Shown: in pieces, positions 7,999-17,020 of the stretch
Numbering within the stretch: the stretch's first letter is position 1
Layout: each line of letters starts with the position of its first letter
NCBI GenBank assembly: GCA_035606695.1
Contig: DATNEW010000017.1
Span: 1 to 64,000, forward strand
DNA length: 64,000 nt
Reading direction: 5' to 3'
Origin: Gemmatimonadaceae bacterium
GTDB lineage: Bacteria; Gemmatimonadota; Gemmatimonadetes; Gemmatimonadales; Gemmatimonadaceae
Made by a program: the position numbers and the translations under genes
Notes under the pieces: model-generated
The model's database searches: none
The model's input: the letters and a program-made list of their open reading frames with translations, nothing else
What the model was told of the DNA's origin: nothing

Positions 7999-10900
7999 TT
8001 ACGGCTTTTTCGCGTCGCCCGCCTGAATGACGGCCTTGAGCGACTTGTTCGGATACGCCGGCGGCGGGGGAACCGGCACCGGATGCAATTTGATCTCCTG
8101 CTGCAAGTAGGCGATCGCCGCGTCGAGCTGCGCATCCTTCCCCTCGAACGTCGCGTGCGGCTCGTTGTCGACGACCATGTCCGGATCGACACCGTGGCCC
8201 TCGATCAGCCACTTCCCTTCCGGTCCGTACACGCCCGTCTCCGCCGCCGTAGCAATCCCGCGATCGACCAGAACGTTGCTCGACGACAGCCAGATCTCGC
8301 CGCCCCACGTTCGCGTACCGATCAGCTTGCCAAGGCCCAGTCTCCGAAATCCTTCGGAGAACGCTTCGCCGTCCGACGCGGTGTTCTCGTCGGTCAACAC
8401 CACCACGTGCCCGCGAAACGCATACTGCATGTTCCACGTCGGGTCGCCGACGCGCGACTGGAAATAGAACCACGCCTTGCGCATCAGCTTCTCGAGCACC
8501 CATGAGTCGATGTTGCCGCCGTTGTTGTGGCGTACGTCGACGATCAGGCCCTGGCGATCGAACGCCGGATAGAAGTCGCGCGCCCACTGCGCGATGTCGC
8601 CGCCGCTCATCGCACGCAGGTGCACGTACCCGATATCACCCTTCCCCTTCTGCTCCACCGCTTCACGGCGCGTGTACTCCCACTCGGCGTATCGCAGATT
8701 GTTTTCGGCACCCTGCGACATCGGCGTCACGACGACTTCGCGCTCGGCGCCCGTCGCCGGGCGCACGCGGAGGAGCACTTCATGATCGGCCTGGTCGCGC
8801 AGCAACGCGCCGATGTCGGGCACCGAGAGCGTCGGCACGCCGTTCACCGCGGCGATGACGTCGCCTTCATGCACGTCGACGCCGTAGCGCGCCAGCGGCG
8901 AGAGATTGCGCGGCTCGTCCGGATCCGTCTGGTAGATGTGCTCGACGCGGTAGCCGCCGCGCTGATCGTCTCGCGCGAGCCGCGCACCGAGCGACGCCGG
9001 AAGGACGGCGTCCGTTCCTCGCCGAATGTCGCCGCCGTAGACGAAGATGTGCAGCGCCGAGAGCTCGCCGACCATCTGTGCCAGGAGATCGCTCAGCTCC
9101 GCGCGATCGGTCACGCGCTCGACGAGCGGCGCGTAATGATCGCGCATCGCGCGCCAATCGACGCCGTTCATGCCGCGATCGTAGAAGTAGTCGCGCTCGA
9201 GCCGCCACGCGTCCGCGAACATCTGCCGCCACTCCTCACGCGGATCGAAGTGCAGCACCCAGCTCTTGAGATCCACCTGCGACTTCGAGAGATCCGTCGG
9301 CGCCTTGGCGCCGGCGTCCACCACGTAGATGTCGTTCGAGTTCGTCTTGCGAACGAGCATCTTCTTGCGATCGGCCGAGATCTCGTAGGCGCGCACGCCG
9401 GCGAGGAACGTCTCGAGCTCGGGCTTCTTGTTGTCGATCGCGAGCGTCTTGAGATCGGGTGCGCCGTCGACGCCCGCGTTGCGCGAGACGAGGTACAGCC
9501 GTTTGCCGTCGGTTGTTAGACTATTGTAATTGCCCGGCGGCACCGGCAGCTCGATCAACCGGCGCTCGATGCCGTCCAGAACGATGCGCTGCGCCGCGGT
9601 CGCCGGCACGTCCTGCCGCGCCGGACTCGGCGATGGACGATTCAACTGCGCGCTGTCGGCCGGCACCTTGGCACTATCCGGCTTCGGATTCTTCGCCATG
9701 CTCAGCTCATCGTCCGGCTGAAATGGATTCCGTTCACCCGGCACCAAGGCGAGCGCGTAGATCTTCGTTTGCTTGTCGAAGAACGGCTCCGGTTCGCGCG
9801 CGCCCCATGGCGATTGCACCGACGACTGCAAGTTGCGATTCGACAGGAAGTACAACCACTTGCCGTCCGGCGTCCACGCGGGACTGTAGCTGTCGTATCG
9901 ATCGGTCGTCACCGCGGTGCTGCTTCCCGACTCGACATTGTACAGATACAACTGCCCGAAGAGATTCCTGGCCGGCGCCGCGTACGCGAACCATTTCCCG
10001 TCCGGCGACCACTTCATGTCGTCGAAGTCGCCTTCCTTGTTCGTCCCGAGCAGCTTCGTCACGCCCGTCGCGACGTCCGTCAGCCAGAGTTGCTGATTCT
10101 TGTCGGTGTGCGCGAGCCACTTGCCGTCGGGGGACGGAATACCTTCCCATCGCACGACCTTGCCGTCGCGCGTGACTTGTTTCTCCTGTCCGATCCCGTT
10201 CGCCGGCAGCGTCCAGAACTCCTGCTCGCCGCTCTTGTCGCCGATCGCCAGCACGGTCTTGCCGTCGGTCATGAACCGCGCGTCGTTCCACCGCGCCGAC
10301 TTGCCCGGAGTCGCTTCGACGAGCCGTCCCTGCTGCGTCGGTACGACGAACACCTGACCGCGCGCCGTGACCGCGACGCGGTCGCCCGTCGGCGAGAGAT
10401 GCACGGCGTTGATCCAATCCGACGGATTGCGCACCCACCGTTCGCGCGTCTGTTCGAAATCCGAGACGAGCTTGATCGGCACGGCGGCATCCTGATTCGT
10501 CGCGACATCATACACGCGGAGGTCGGCGCCCAGCTGATACACGATCTTGCCGTCGGCGAGCGAAGGACTCTGCACGTCGAAGCCCGCGTGATGCGTCAGC
10601 TGCTTCAGATCCTTTCCGTTCTCGTCCATCGACCAGAGGTTCATCGTGCCGTCACGATCGCTGTCGAAGTAGATGCGACCATGCCACACCATGGCGGACC
10701 GGCTCGTGCCCTTCCAGTCCGGCGTGAGCGGCTGCGCCGCGGCGCCGTTGCGCGCGTACTTCCAGATGTTCTGCGCGGTCCCGCCCTGATAGCGCTTCGT
10801 GTTGCTTCCCTGAAACGCGTAGCGCGTGAAATAGAGCGTACCGTTCGCGTCGAACGATCCATCCGCTGCCTGCGCGAGCGGCACGAGCGCGATCGCGTTG

Positions 10901-11325
10901 TTCTTCGGATCGACCGTGGCGAGCTCGGTGTTCGGAAGCGTCGAGTACTTGCGCGTGCTGTAGATGACTTTCGCGTCGGGCGTCCACCCGATCACGGTCG
11001 CCGCCGCGCCGTCGAACGTGCGACGCACGGGCAATCCGCCGTCGATCGGCATCGTGTACACCTCGGTCGGCCCCTCATAGCTCGCCGAGAATGCGATCGT
11101 GCGCCCGTCGGGCGAGATCGCCGCGTGCGATTCCTCGGCAGGGTGCGTCGTCAATCGCTGCGCGACACCGCCCGCCACAGGCACGCGCCACAAGTCACCC
11201 TCGGCGGTGAAGACGATCGTGCCGTTCGAGATCGTGGGGAAACGATAGTAGCCGGCGGTCGGAGTCTGTGCCGCGAGCGGGGCCACCGAAGCGAGTCCGA
11301 TGGCGAGCGAAAGAAAAACGCGCAT
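7999..11325 (-). CDS. Tricorn-type S41 protease, exported
   Basis: A 1108-residue Tricorn-protease homologue. The N-terminus is a signal peptide ending in PLAAQ. The first two thirds hold WD40-like propeller repeats (GRTIAFSASYEGPTEVYTM, DGKWLAHTDKNQQLWLTDV, DGKWLYFLSNRN). A PDZ-like domain follows around DVHEGDVIAAVNGVPTLSV, then the C-terminal S41 fold with the catalytic-Ser region TASDGEAFSEGF and the closing GKLIGTRTWGGEIW. In the archaeal enzyme the complex trims peptides from the proteasome; exported bacterial versions are assumed to degrade peptides in the periplasm. The start is the ATG ending at 11325, chosen because the signal peptide begins there. It leads a two-gene unit with the dienelactone hydrolase. 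Confidence 0.9.
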   Translation of the reverse strand: MRVFLSLAIGLASVAPLAAQTPTAGYYRFPTISNGTIVFTAEGDLWRVPVAGGVAQRLTTHPAEESHAAISPDGRTIAFSASYEGPTEVYTMPIDGGLPVRRTFDGAAATVIGWTPDAKVIYSTRKYSTLPNTELATVDPKNNAIALVPLAQAADGSFDANGTLYFTRYAFQGSNTKRYQGGTAQNIWKYARNGAAAQPLTPDWKGTSRSAMVWHGRIYFDSDRDGTMNLWSMDENGKDLKQLTHHAGFDVQSPSLADGKIVYQLGADLRVYDVATNQDAAVPIKLVSDFEQTRERWVRNPSDWINAVHLSPTGDRVAVTARGQVFVVPTQQGRLVEATPGKSARWNDARFMTDGKTVLAIGDKSGEQEFWTLPANGIGQEKQVTRDGKVVRWEGIPSPDGKWLAHTDKNQQLWLTDVATGVTKLLGTNKEGDFDDMKWSPDGKWFAYAAPARNLFGQLYLYNVESGSSTAVTTDRYDSYSPAWTPDGKWLYFLSNRNLQSSVQSPWGAREPEPFFDKQTKIYALALVPGERNPFQPDDELSMAKNPKPDSAKVPADSAQLNRPSPSPARQDVPATAAQRIVLDGIERRLIELPVPPGNYNSLTTDGKRLYLVSRNAGVDGAPDLKTLAIDNKKPELETFLAGVRAYEISADRKKMLVRKTNSNDIYVVDAGAKAPTDLSKSQVDLKSWVLHFDPREEWRQMFADAWRLERDYFYDRGMNGVDWRAMRDHYAPLVERVTDRAELSDLLAQMVGELSALHIFVYGGDIRRGTDAVLPASLGARLARDDQRGGYRVEHIYQTDPDEPRNLSPLARYGVDVHEGDVIAAVNGVPTLSVPDIGALLRDQADHEVLLRVRPATGAEREVVVTPMSQGAENNLRYAEWEYTRREAVEQKGKGDIGYVHLRAMSGGDIAQWARDFYPAFDRQGLIVDVRHNNGGNIDSWVLEKLMRKAWFYFQSRVGDPTWNMQYAFRGHVVVLTDENTASDGEAFSEGFRRLGLGKLIGTRTWGGEIWLSSSNVLVDRGIATAAETGVYGPEGKWLIEGHGVDPDMVVDNEPHATFEGKDAQLDAAIAYLQQEIKLHPVPVPPPPAYPNKSLKAVIQAGDAKKP

Positions 11326-11400
11326 GACGAGTGGGGTCGGAGGTTGTCCGACGATACGCGCCGTGCACCTCTCAAACAAGATCCAACCACCGACCCAATC

Positions 11401-11484
11401 GGACATACACAGAACGGCACGGAGACCGCGTCGACGGCCGTTAACAGCAGTTCACGTAGTCTCCGTGCCGTTCCGTGTACGTCC
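11401..11484. terminator. Long 26-bp-arm hairpin between MFS and Tricorn genes
   Basis: Arms at 11401-11426 and 11459-11484 are inverse complements at 24 of 26 positions (core AACGGCACGGAGAC against GTCTCCGTGCCGTT), with a 32-base loop. It lies between the stop of the minus-strand efflux gene at 11499 and the Tricorn start at 11325, so it is well placed to end transcription of the efflux operon. There is no clear T-run, so a protein-assisted or repeat role is possible. Confidence 0.6.
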
Positions 11485-11498
11485 GCCTCAGTCCGTGG

Positions 11499-13058
11499 TC
11501 AATCGACCGCCACCTCGATCTCTGCCGAGGGCGTCCCTCTCCTGAGCAGGAACACCAACGGAAACCCAATGAAGAACAACGACGCCACCAGCACGAAGAC
11601 ATGATTGTACGCAAGCACCGCGGCCTGGCGCTCGATCATTCCATTGATGATTTGTAGGGCTTGTGCCTTCGCGGTGAATGCGTCGGCGCCCTTGCTCATC
11701 ATGCCCGACGTCACCGCGTTCACCATCTGCCGCGCGCCGCCCGACGCGCCGGCATCCTCCGAGAGAATCGCGTGATAGCGCACGGTGCTCGACGTGAGCT
11801 GTGTCGCCGCCAGCGCGATGCCGACGCTTCCCATCACCTGTCGCACGACGTTGTACAAGCCGGTCGCCGCCGTCATTCGTGGTTTCGGAATCGTCGATAG
11901 TGCCGCCGTGCTCAGCGCGACGAAGATCAGGCTGAACCCCACGCCTTGCCACAGCTGCGGCCAGAACAGATCCCAATAGCCGATGTCCGTGGTCAGTTTC
12001 GCCATCGTGTAGAAGCCGTAGCCGCAGATCAACAATCCACTGCCGACGAGAACGCGCGGCCCGAGCCGATTGTAGAATCGTCCGCCGATCGGCATCAACA
12101 CCGCCATCGCCAGACTGCGCGGCATCATCGTGATGCCCGATTTCATCGCGTCGAAGCGCAGCAGGTTTTGTAAAAACACAGGAAGCAAGAACAAACTTCC
12201 ATTGAGCGCGAGCCCGAGCACGCCGCCAAGCGCCGTTGCCGAGCTGAATGAGATGTTGCGCAGAATGCGAAGATTGACCGCCGGCTTCTCGGCGACGAGC
12301 TCGCGCCACACGAACGCGATCAACCCAATCGTCGCGACGATCCCGAGCCGCACGATGTACGTCGACTGAAACCAGTCGTTGCGCTCACCCTCCTCGAGCA
12401 TCAGCTGCAGCGCGCCGAGGCCGAGCACGAGCAGTCCGAGCCCCGGCCAATCGATGTAGCCCTTCTCGCGAATGAGATACGGCGGATCCTCGATGAAGCG
12501 CGTGACGAGCATGATGTTCAGCACGCCTACCGGCACGTTGATGTAGAAGATCCACGGCCACGAGTATTGATCGGTGATCCATCCACCAAGCGTGGGGCCG
12601 AATGCCGGCGCGAGCACGGCGCCGAGGCCGTACAGGCCCATCGCGATGCCCTGTTCCTCTGCCGGAAAACTCTCGCGCAGAATGGCCTGCGACACGGTGA
12701 GCAGCACGCCGCCGCCAAATCCCTGGATGACGCGGAACACCACCATGGACGCAAGGCTGTGCGCCAGCCCGCAGGCCATCGACGCCGCGGTGAACAACAC
12801 CACGCTCGTCATATAGAAACGCTTACGGCCGAACCGCGCCGAGAGCAGTCCGGTGATCGGCATGACGATCACCTGCGCGAGGATGTATGACGTGACGACC
12901 CACGTGATCTCCTCGATCGTTACGCCGAGCGTGCCGGACATGTCCGGCAGCGCGACGTTGACGATGCTCGAGTCCAGCACGGCCATGATGGTGCCCGTGA
13001 GGACCGTGCCCGCGATGATCCACTTGTGATTCGCGGAGCGGCCGGCTTCGTCGCTCAT
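11499..13058 (-). CDS. DHA2-family drug:proton antiporter (EmrB/QacA type)
   Basis: A 519-residue inner-membrane major facilitator with the length and pattern of the 14-helix DHA2 family. Helix 1 carries IMAVLDSSIVNVALPDM, with the membrane Asp typical of the family; motif A reads LSARFGRKRF; and the motif-C-like region is GLGAVLAPAFGPTLGGWITD. Such pumps export hydrophobic or cationic drugs in exchange for protons. I take the ATG ending at 13058: AGGAGG lies about 13 bases upstream, overlapping the stop of the TetR gene, while the alternative GTG at 13073 abuts the ribosome site. The gene follows the TetR regulator with almost no gap, the standard arrangement for locally repressed efflux. 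No EmrA-type membrane-fusion partner is present. Confidence 0.9.
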   Translation of the reverse strand: MSDEAGRSANHKWIIAGTVLTGTIMAVLDSSIVNVALPDMSGTLGVTIEEITWVVTSYILAQVIVMPITGLLSARFGRKRFYMTSVVLFTAASMACGLAHSLASMVVFRVIQGFGGGVLLTVSQAILRESFPAEEQGIAMGLYGLGAVLAPAFGPTLGGWITDQYSWPWIFYINVPVGVLNIMLVTRFIEDPPYLIREKGYIDWPGLGLLVLGLGALQLMLEEGERNDWFQSTYIVRLGIVATIGLIAFVWRELVAEKPAVNLRILRNISFSSATALGGVLGLALNGSLFLLPVFLQNLLRFDAMKSGITMMPRSLAMAVLMPIGGRFYNRLGPRVLVGSGLLICGYGFYTMAKLTTDIGYWDLFWPQLWQGVGFSLIFVALSTAALSTIPKPRMTAATGLYNVVRQVMGSVGIALAATQLTSSTVRYHAILSEDAGASGGARQMVNAVTSGMMSKGADAFTAKAQALQIINGMIERQAAVLAYNHVFVLVASLFFIGFPLVFLLRRGTPSAEIEVAVD

Positions 13059-13076
13059 CGACTCTGTTCGCACCTC

Positions 13077-13721
13077 CTAGCGAACCGTGCGGGTCGGAGC
13101 CTTGAGCCCGTGCAGCAACTGTTCGGTGGCGGCGTCGATCAAACGACCCGCATCGGCGACGACGCTCGGCGCCGACTCGCCGTAGCGTTGCCACGCGAAC
13201 TGAAGCACGAGCCCGGACATCGTGATGCGCGCCGCGACCTCGGCATCCGCATCGCGCCGAAATTCGCCGTTCGCCTGACCTTCCTCGATCAGTTCCGCGA
13301 GAATGCGCCAGCCGCGCACCGGACCGGACTCGAGCCAACGCGCGAACGCTTTCGGCACGTCTGGCGATACACCCTGCACCAGCAGCGTCAGCACACTCAG
13401 CCGCGCGGCGTCGAGGTTGCCAAACGCGCGGCGAAGAAAGAGGCGGATGGTTGCGGCGACGGAATCGCGGTGTTGTGCGCGAATTTCCTCGAGCGGCGCG
13501 AACACTCGCTCGTGGTACTGCTCGATCGCGCGAAGGAGCAGGTCCTCCTTCGTGGCGAAGTAGTGGTAGATCGTGCCTTTCGTCACGCCAACGGTGGCCG
13601 CGACGTCCTCGAGCCGCGTGTTCGCATAGCCGCGCTCGGCAAACGTGTAGAGCGCGGCCTCGAGGAGCTCGCTTGGCCGTTCGTCAGGCCGACGTTCCCA
13701 GCGAAGAACCTTGCCAGTCAT
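13077..13721 (-). CDS. TetR-family repressor of the efflux genes
   Basis: A 214-residue TetR regulator. The DNA-binding domain is at the N-terminus: ALYTFAERGYANTRLEDVA followed by the recognition helix VTKGTIYHYFATKEDLL, which closely matches the family consensus. The rest is a helical ligand domain of normal length. I start at the ATG ending at 13721; upstream codons lie in the promoter. It shares a transcript with the downstream DHA2 pump, and a second DHA2 pump is transcribed away from it 154 bases further on. A good sigma-70 promoter and an overlapping AGTATT-N14-AATACT inverted repeat precede it, so autorepression is likely. The ligand is probably a pump substrate, not identifiable here. 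Confidence 0.9.
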   Translation of the reverse strand: MTGKVLRWERRPDERPSELLEAALYTFAERGYANTRLEDVAATVGVTKGTIYHYFATKEDLLLRAIEQYHERVFAPLEEIRAQHRDSVAATIRLFLRRAFGNLDAARLSVLTLLVQGVSPDVPKAFARWLESGPVRGWRILAELIEEGQANGEFRRDADAEVAARITMSGLVLQFAWQRYGESAPSVVADAGRLIDAATEQLLHGLKAPTRTVR

Positions 13722-13730
13722 AGGGGACCA

Positions 13731-13756
13731 AGTATTTGACCTGTGAGTATAATACT
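13731..13756. promoter_or_regulatory. Candidate TetR operator, AGTATT-N14-AATACT
   Basis: Perfect 6-base inverted arms at 13731-13736 and 13751-13756. The right arm overlaps the -10 box of the TetR promoter, where a bound repressor would block transcription. It lies in the gap between the TetR gene and the divergent efflux gene, so it could serve both. Confidence 0.5.
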
Positions 13757-13777
13757 GAGCCGCGGTCTCGCGGGCAA
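13749..13777 (-). promoter_or_regulatory. Sigma-70-like promoter of the TetR-efflux operon
   Basis: On the minus strand TTGCCC (13777-13772) and TATTAT (13754-13749) are separated by exactly 17 bases, leaving a leader of about 20 bases before the TetR start codon. Confidence 0.6.
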
Positions 13778-13875
13778 CGAGGCATGCATCCTGTACTTGG
13801 TCGTACGGCGGGGCGGATCTCGACTCGCTAACGACACTCGTCAACGACACTCTCAACGACTCTCTCGAACGACAC

Positions 13876-15522
13876 GTGGCAAATCGCAGCAAGACAAGCG
13901 CGACCGTCGGTCACATCCCGCGCGCCTCCTCGGCACCGCCGGCGGCAGCGGAGCACAAGACGACCGACGTCGAGAAATACCGCTGGCTCATTCTGCTGGG
14001 TCTGATCACCGCGGCGATGATGGAAATTCTCGACACGACCATCATCAACGTCTCACTGCCGCAGATGGCGGGTAATCTCGGCGCGACCCAGGAAGAGATC
14101 GCGTGGGTGGCCACGTCGTACATCCTGTCGAACGTCGTCGTGCTGCCGATGACTGCATTCTTCGCCGCCACGTTCGGACGCAAGCGGTATCTCACGTTCT
14201 CCATTCTGTTGTTCGTGTTCGCGTCGTTCATGTGCGGCACCTCACACAGCCTCGGCGAGCTCGTGGCGTGGCGGCTGCTGCAAGGCGCGGGCGGTGCGGC
14301 GCTGCTGTCGACGGCGCAAGCGACGTTGCGCCAAATCTTCCCGCGCGAAGAACAAGGAATGGTGCAGGCCATCTTCATGCTCGGCGTCATCGTCGCGCCG
14401 ACGGTGGGCCCGACGCTCGGTGGATGGATCACCGACAACTACCAGTGGAACTGGTGCTTCTTCATCAACATTCCAATCGGCTTCGTCTCGGCATTTCTGG
14501 TGACGAGCTTTTTGCATGATCCGCCGGGCGATCGGCGGACGGGTCCGGTGGATTGGCTCGGCATTGCGTTGCTGATCGCCGGCGTTGGGCCGCTGCAGTA
14601 CGTGCTCGAGGAAGGCAATCGCAAGGACTGGTTTCAGGACGCGACGATTACACGCCTCGCGATTCTCGCCGTCACTTCGCTCGTCGCGATGGTGTGGTGG
14701 GAGCTGTCGAAGCGCAACAAGCATCCGATCATTCAGTTCCGTGTGTTACACAATCGCGATCTCGCCGCGTCGATCTTCCTGTTCGTGGTGCTCGGCTTCG
14801 GATTGTTCGGCGGCACGTTCCTGTTTCCGCTGTTCACGCAGAGCATTCTCGGCTTCACGCCGACGATGACCGGATTGACGATGCTTCCCGGCGGTCTCGC
14901 GTCGGCCGCGCTCGCGCTGGTGTGCGGCAAGGCGCTGAACGGACGCCGGCCGCTCGTCGATCCACGCATTCTGATCTTCTGCGGCATCTTTCTCTTCCTC
15001 GTCTCGATGTGGAAGCTGGGTCATCTCAGCTCGGCCGCCGGCGAGCCCGATGCGCGGTTGCCGCTGATCATTCGCGGTGCGGCGATGGGTCTCCTGTTCA
15101 CGCCCATCAACAACGTGGCGTTCGGCAGTCTGGAGCCGAGCGAGGCGCAGCAGGCGTCGGGGTTGATCAACTTGTCGCGCCAACTCGGCGGGTCGTTCGG
15201 CATCGCGGTGTTGACGACGTATCTGTCGCGGCACATTCAGTATCATCGCGCCGATCTCGTCAGTAATATTTATTCAGGGAATCCCGCGTTCGACGCGCGA
15301 TTTCAAGCGACTGTCGCGGGCATGATCTCGAAGGGCGCGTCGCTCGCCACGGCGCAGGCGCAGGCGATGAAAGCCGTGGAAGGAACGTTGATGCGCCAGG
15401 CGAGTATGCTCGGTTACAACGACGCGTGGATGTTGATTTTGTTGTCGTTCGTGTGTGTGGCGCCGGCAGTGTTGATGTTGCGGAAGCCGAAGAACCGGGC
15501 GGCGCCGGCCGAGGTGCACTGA
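13876..15522 (+). CDS. DHA2-family drug:proton antiporter, second copy
   Basis: A 548-residue major facilitator related to the pump encoded on the other strand. It begins with GTG at 13876, followed by about 35 mostly polar residues before helix 1. Helix 1 contains MMEILDTTIINVSLPQM, motif A is FAATFGRKRY, and the family-specific segment is GVIVAPTVGPTLGGWITD. Length fits the 14-helix DHA2 family. The start lies 154 bases from the divergent TetR gene, so it may share that repressor. The next gene, a sensor kinase, begins 10 bases after the stop, which implies co-transcription. Two parallel DHA2 pumps flanking one regulator suggest different substrates or a backup system; the substrates are unknown. 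Confidence 0.9.
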   Translation: MANRSKTSATVGHIPRASSAPPAAAEHKTTDVEKYRWLILLGLITAAMMEILDTTIINVSLPQMAGNLGATQEEIAWVATSYILSNVVVLPMTAFFAATFGRKRYLTFSILLFVFASFMCGTSHSLGELVAWRLLQGAGGAALLSTAQATLRQIFPREEQGMVQAIFMLGVIVAPTVGPTLGGWITDNYQWNWCFFINIPIGFVSAFLVTSFLHDPPGDRRTGPVDWLGIALLIAGVGPLQYVLEEGNRKDWFQDATITRLAILAVTSLVAMVWWELSKRNKHPIIQFRVLHNRDLAASIFLFVVLGFGLFGGTFLFPLFTQSILGFTPTMTGLTMLPGGLASAALALVCGKALNGRRPLVDPRILIFCGIFLFLVSMWKLGHLSSAAGEPDARLPLIIRGAAMGLLFTPINNVAFGSLEPSEAQQASGLINLSRQLGGSFGIAVLTTYLSRHIQYHRADLVSNIYSGNPAFDARFQATVAGMISKGASLATAQAQAMKAVEGTLMRQASMLGYNDAWMLILLSFVCVAPAVLMLRKPKNRAAPAEVH

Positions 15523-15532
15523 TCGAGACCGC

Positions 15533-16882
15533 ATGACGCCAGATTCACCGTCGGTTGCACGTCATATCGGCTCGTCACGATGGGCGCCGACGGCGTTCGT
15601 CGTGGCGTCGCTCCTGCTGTTGTTCGCGATTCCGATCGCCGTGAGCTACCGCGTGCGCCATCTGCGCGAAAATCGGGGCGACGTGAGCGATCAGGCGCGC
15701 GTGCTCGTGAACGATCTCGAGGCGGCGCTCGCGACGGAGTTGTATCTGCGCGACGCGGCGAGCCGGATGCCGGCCCAGCGTGTCGACAGTATTCGCCGCG
15801 CGACGCGCGCCAGCGAGATCGACGATGAGCGCGGCCTCGATTCGCTCGTGCGGCGTATCAGCCCGGAGGCCGTCGAGCGATTCGTGGAGTTTCGCGCGCT
15901 CGCGCGCTCATGGCATCAGCGCGCCGACACGAGCGTCGCGCTGGAGAATTCATCGAACACCGCGAACACCGCGCTCGATGTCCTGCAAGCCGCCGAAGCG
16001 CTGGACGACTACCTGACGCGCGTCTTCGACGAGACGAGGATCGAGGTTCGGCGCTACGCACATTTCGAGGTCGTCACCATCGCGATCCTGGGGCCGATCG
16101 CGCTTGCGGCCATGGGCGTGGTGTTCTGGTCGGGGCGGCGCGTGCTGGCGCTGGCGCAAGCGATCGAGCAGGATCGCGCCGCGCTCGCGCGTTCGGTGGA
16201 AGCGCGCTCCTCGCTCATTCACGGCGTGACGCACGACGTGAAGAATCCGCTCGGCGCCGCGAAGGGATATGCGGAGCTGCTCGAGGAAGGGATTGGCGGG
16301 CCGCTGTCGTCGGAGCAGGTGGCGATGGTGCGGCGCGTCCGGCGGTTGGTCGACGTCGCGCTCGGGACGATCGCTGAATTGCTGGACGTCGCCGCCGCGG
16401 ACGCGGGCCGATTGTCGTTCGAGCGTGCGCCGGCGGAAATCGGAACGATCGTCGACGAGCTGGCCGACGACTATCGCGCGGCGTCGACCGAGAAGCAGAT
16501 CGAGATGGTCGTGACGCGCCCGACGCAGCCGATGGTGATCATGACCGACGCGGCGCGGGTTCGGCGCATCATCGCGAACATGGTGTCGAACGCGATCAAG
16601 TATACGCCGCCGGGCGGTCGCATCGTATTGTCGACGCGTGCGCCGGACGGCGATCCGCGCGTCGGCATTTGCGTCGTGGACAACGGCCCCGGCATTCCGC
16701 CCGATTTGCGCGACCGAATCTTCGATGAGTTCTACCGCGCGCCCGGCACGCAGGGTTCGACGACGGGCAGTGGTCTGGGACTGGCGATCAGCCGTCGCCT
16801 GGCGCGTGCACTCGGCGGGGACATCGAGGTTGGGGAGGCCGAGGGTGGTGGGGCGCAGTTCACGTTGTGGTTGCCCGCGTAG
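15533..16882 (+). CDS. Membrane sensor histidine kinase co-transcribed with an efflux pump
   Basis: A 449-residue kinase. A first membrane helix (about residues 20-40, FVVASLLLLFAIPIAVSY) and a second (about 178-200, TIAILGPIALAAMGVVFW) enclose a periplasmic region of about 135 residues with no family I recognise. The dimerisation domain has the phospho-acceptor His in THDVKNPLGAAKGYAELLEE. The ATPase domain shows the N box IANMVSNAIKYTPPGG, G1 DNGPGIP, the F box FDEFYRAPG and G2 GSGLGLAISRRLA. All catalytic motifs are intact. It begins ten bases after the DHA2 pump gene. No response regulator is adjacent, so its partner must be encoded elsewhere. A likely role is sensing envelope or drug stress, by context only. 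Confidence 0.88.
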   Translation: MTPDSPSVARHIGSSRWAPTAFVVASLLLLFAIPIAVSYRVRHLRENRGDVSDQARVLVNDLEAALATELYLRDAASRMPAQRVDSIRRATRASEIDDERGLDSLVRRISPEAVERFVEFRALARSWHQRADTSVALENSSNTANTALDVLQAAEALDDYLTRVFDETRIEVRRYAHFEVVTIAILGPIALAAMGVVFWSGRRVLALAQAIEQDRAALARSVEARSSLIHGVTHDVKNPLGAAKGYAELLEEGIGGPLSSEQVAMVRRVRRLVDVALGTIAELLDVAAADAGRLSFERAPAEIGTIVDELADDYRAASTEKQIEMVVTRPTQPMVIMTDAARVRRIIANMVSNAIKYTPPGGRIVLSTRAPDGDPRVGICVVDNGPGIPPDLRDRIFDEFYRAPGTQGSTTGSGLGLAISRRLARALGGDIEVGEAEGGGAQFTLWLPA

Positions 16883-16897
16883 CGGGCGACCGGGTCT

Positions 16898-17004
16898 GAA
16901 AAACGAAAAACAACCGAGAATTACGACCAGATCTAACAAAATCTGACAAGATCAGTTTCCCGATGTTGTCGGATTTTGTCGGACTTGATCGTTGTTATTT
17001 GTTG
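16898..17004. repeat. Long imperfect inverted repeat with 10-bp internal periodicity (copy 2)
   Basis: Same design as the element at 7105-7206: A-rich entry (GAAAAACGAAAAACAACC), repeated units TCTAACAAAA, TCTGACAAGA and, in inverse, GATGTTGTCG, GATTTTGTCG, GACTTGATCG, then a T-rich exit (GTTGTTATTTGTTG). It lies between the convergent sensor kinase and CocE-like genes, where a bidirectional terminator is expected. Confidence 0.7.
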
Positions 17005-17020
17005 TGCGCGCGGGACGCGT

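Noticed and set aside
9769-11604. 611-residue plus-strand frame opposite the Tricorn-like gene
   Set aside because: Antisense shadow rich in Arg, Val and His with no domain; the minus-strand gene explains the region fully.
13736-13753. TTGACC and TATAAT boxes on the plus strand before the second DHA2 gene
   Set aside because: The boxes are only 6 bases apart, too close for a sigma-70 promoter; the minus-strand boxes at 13749-13777 have correct spacing.
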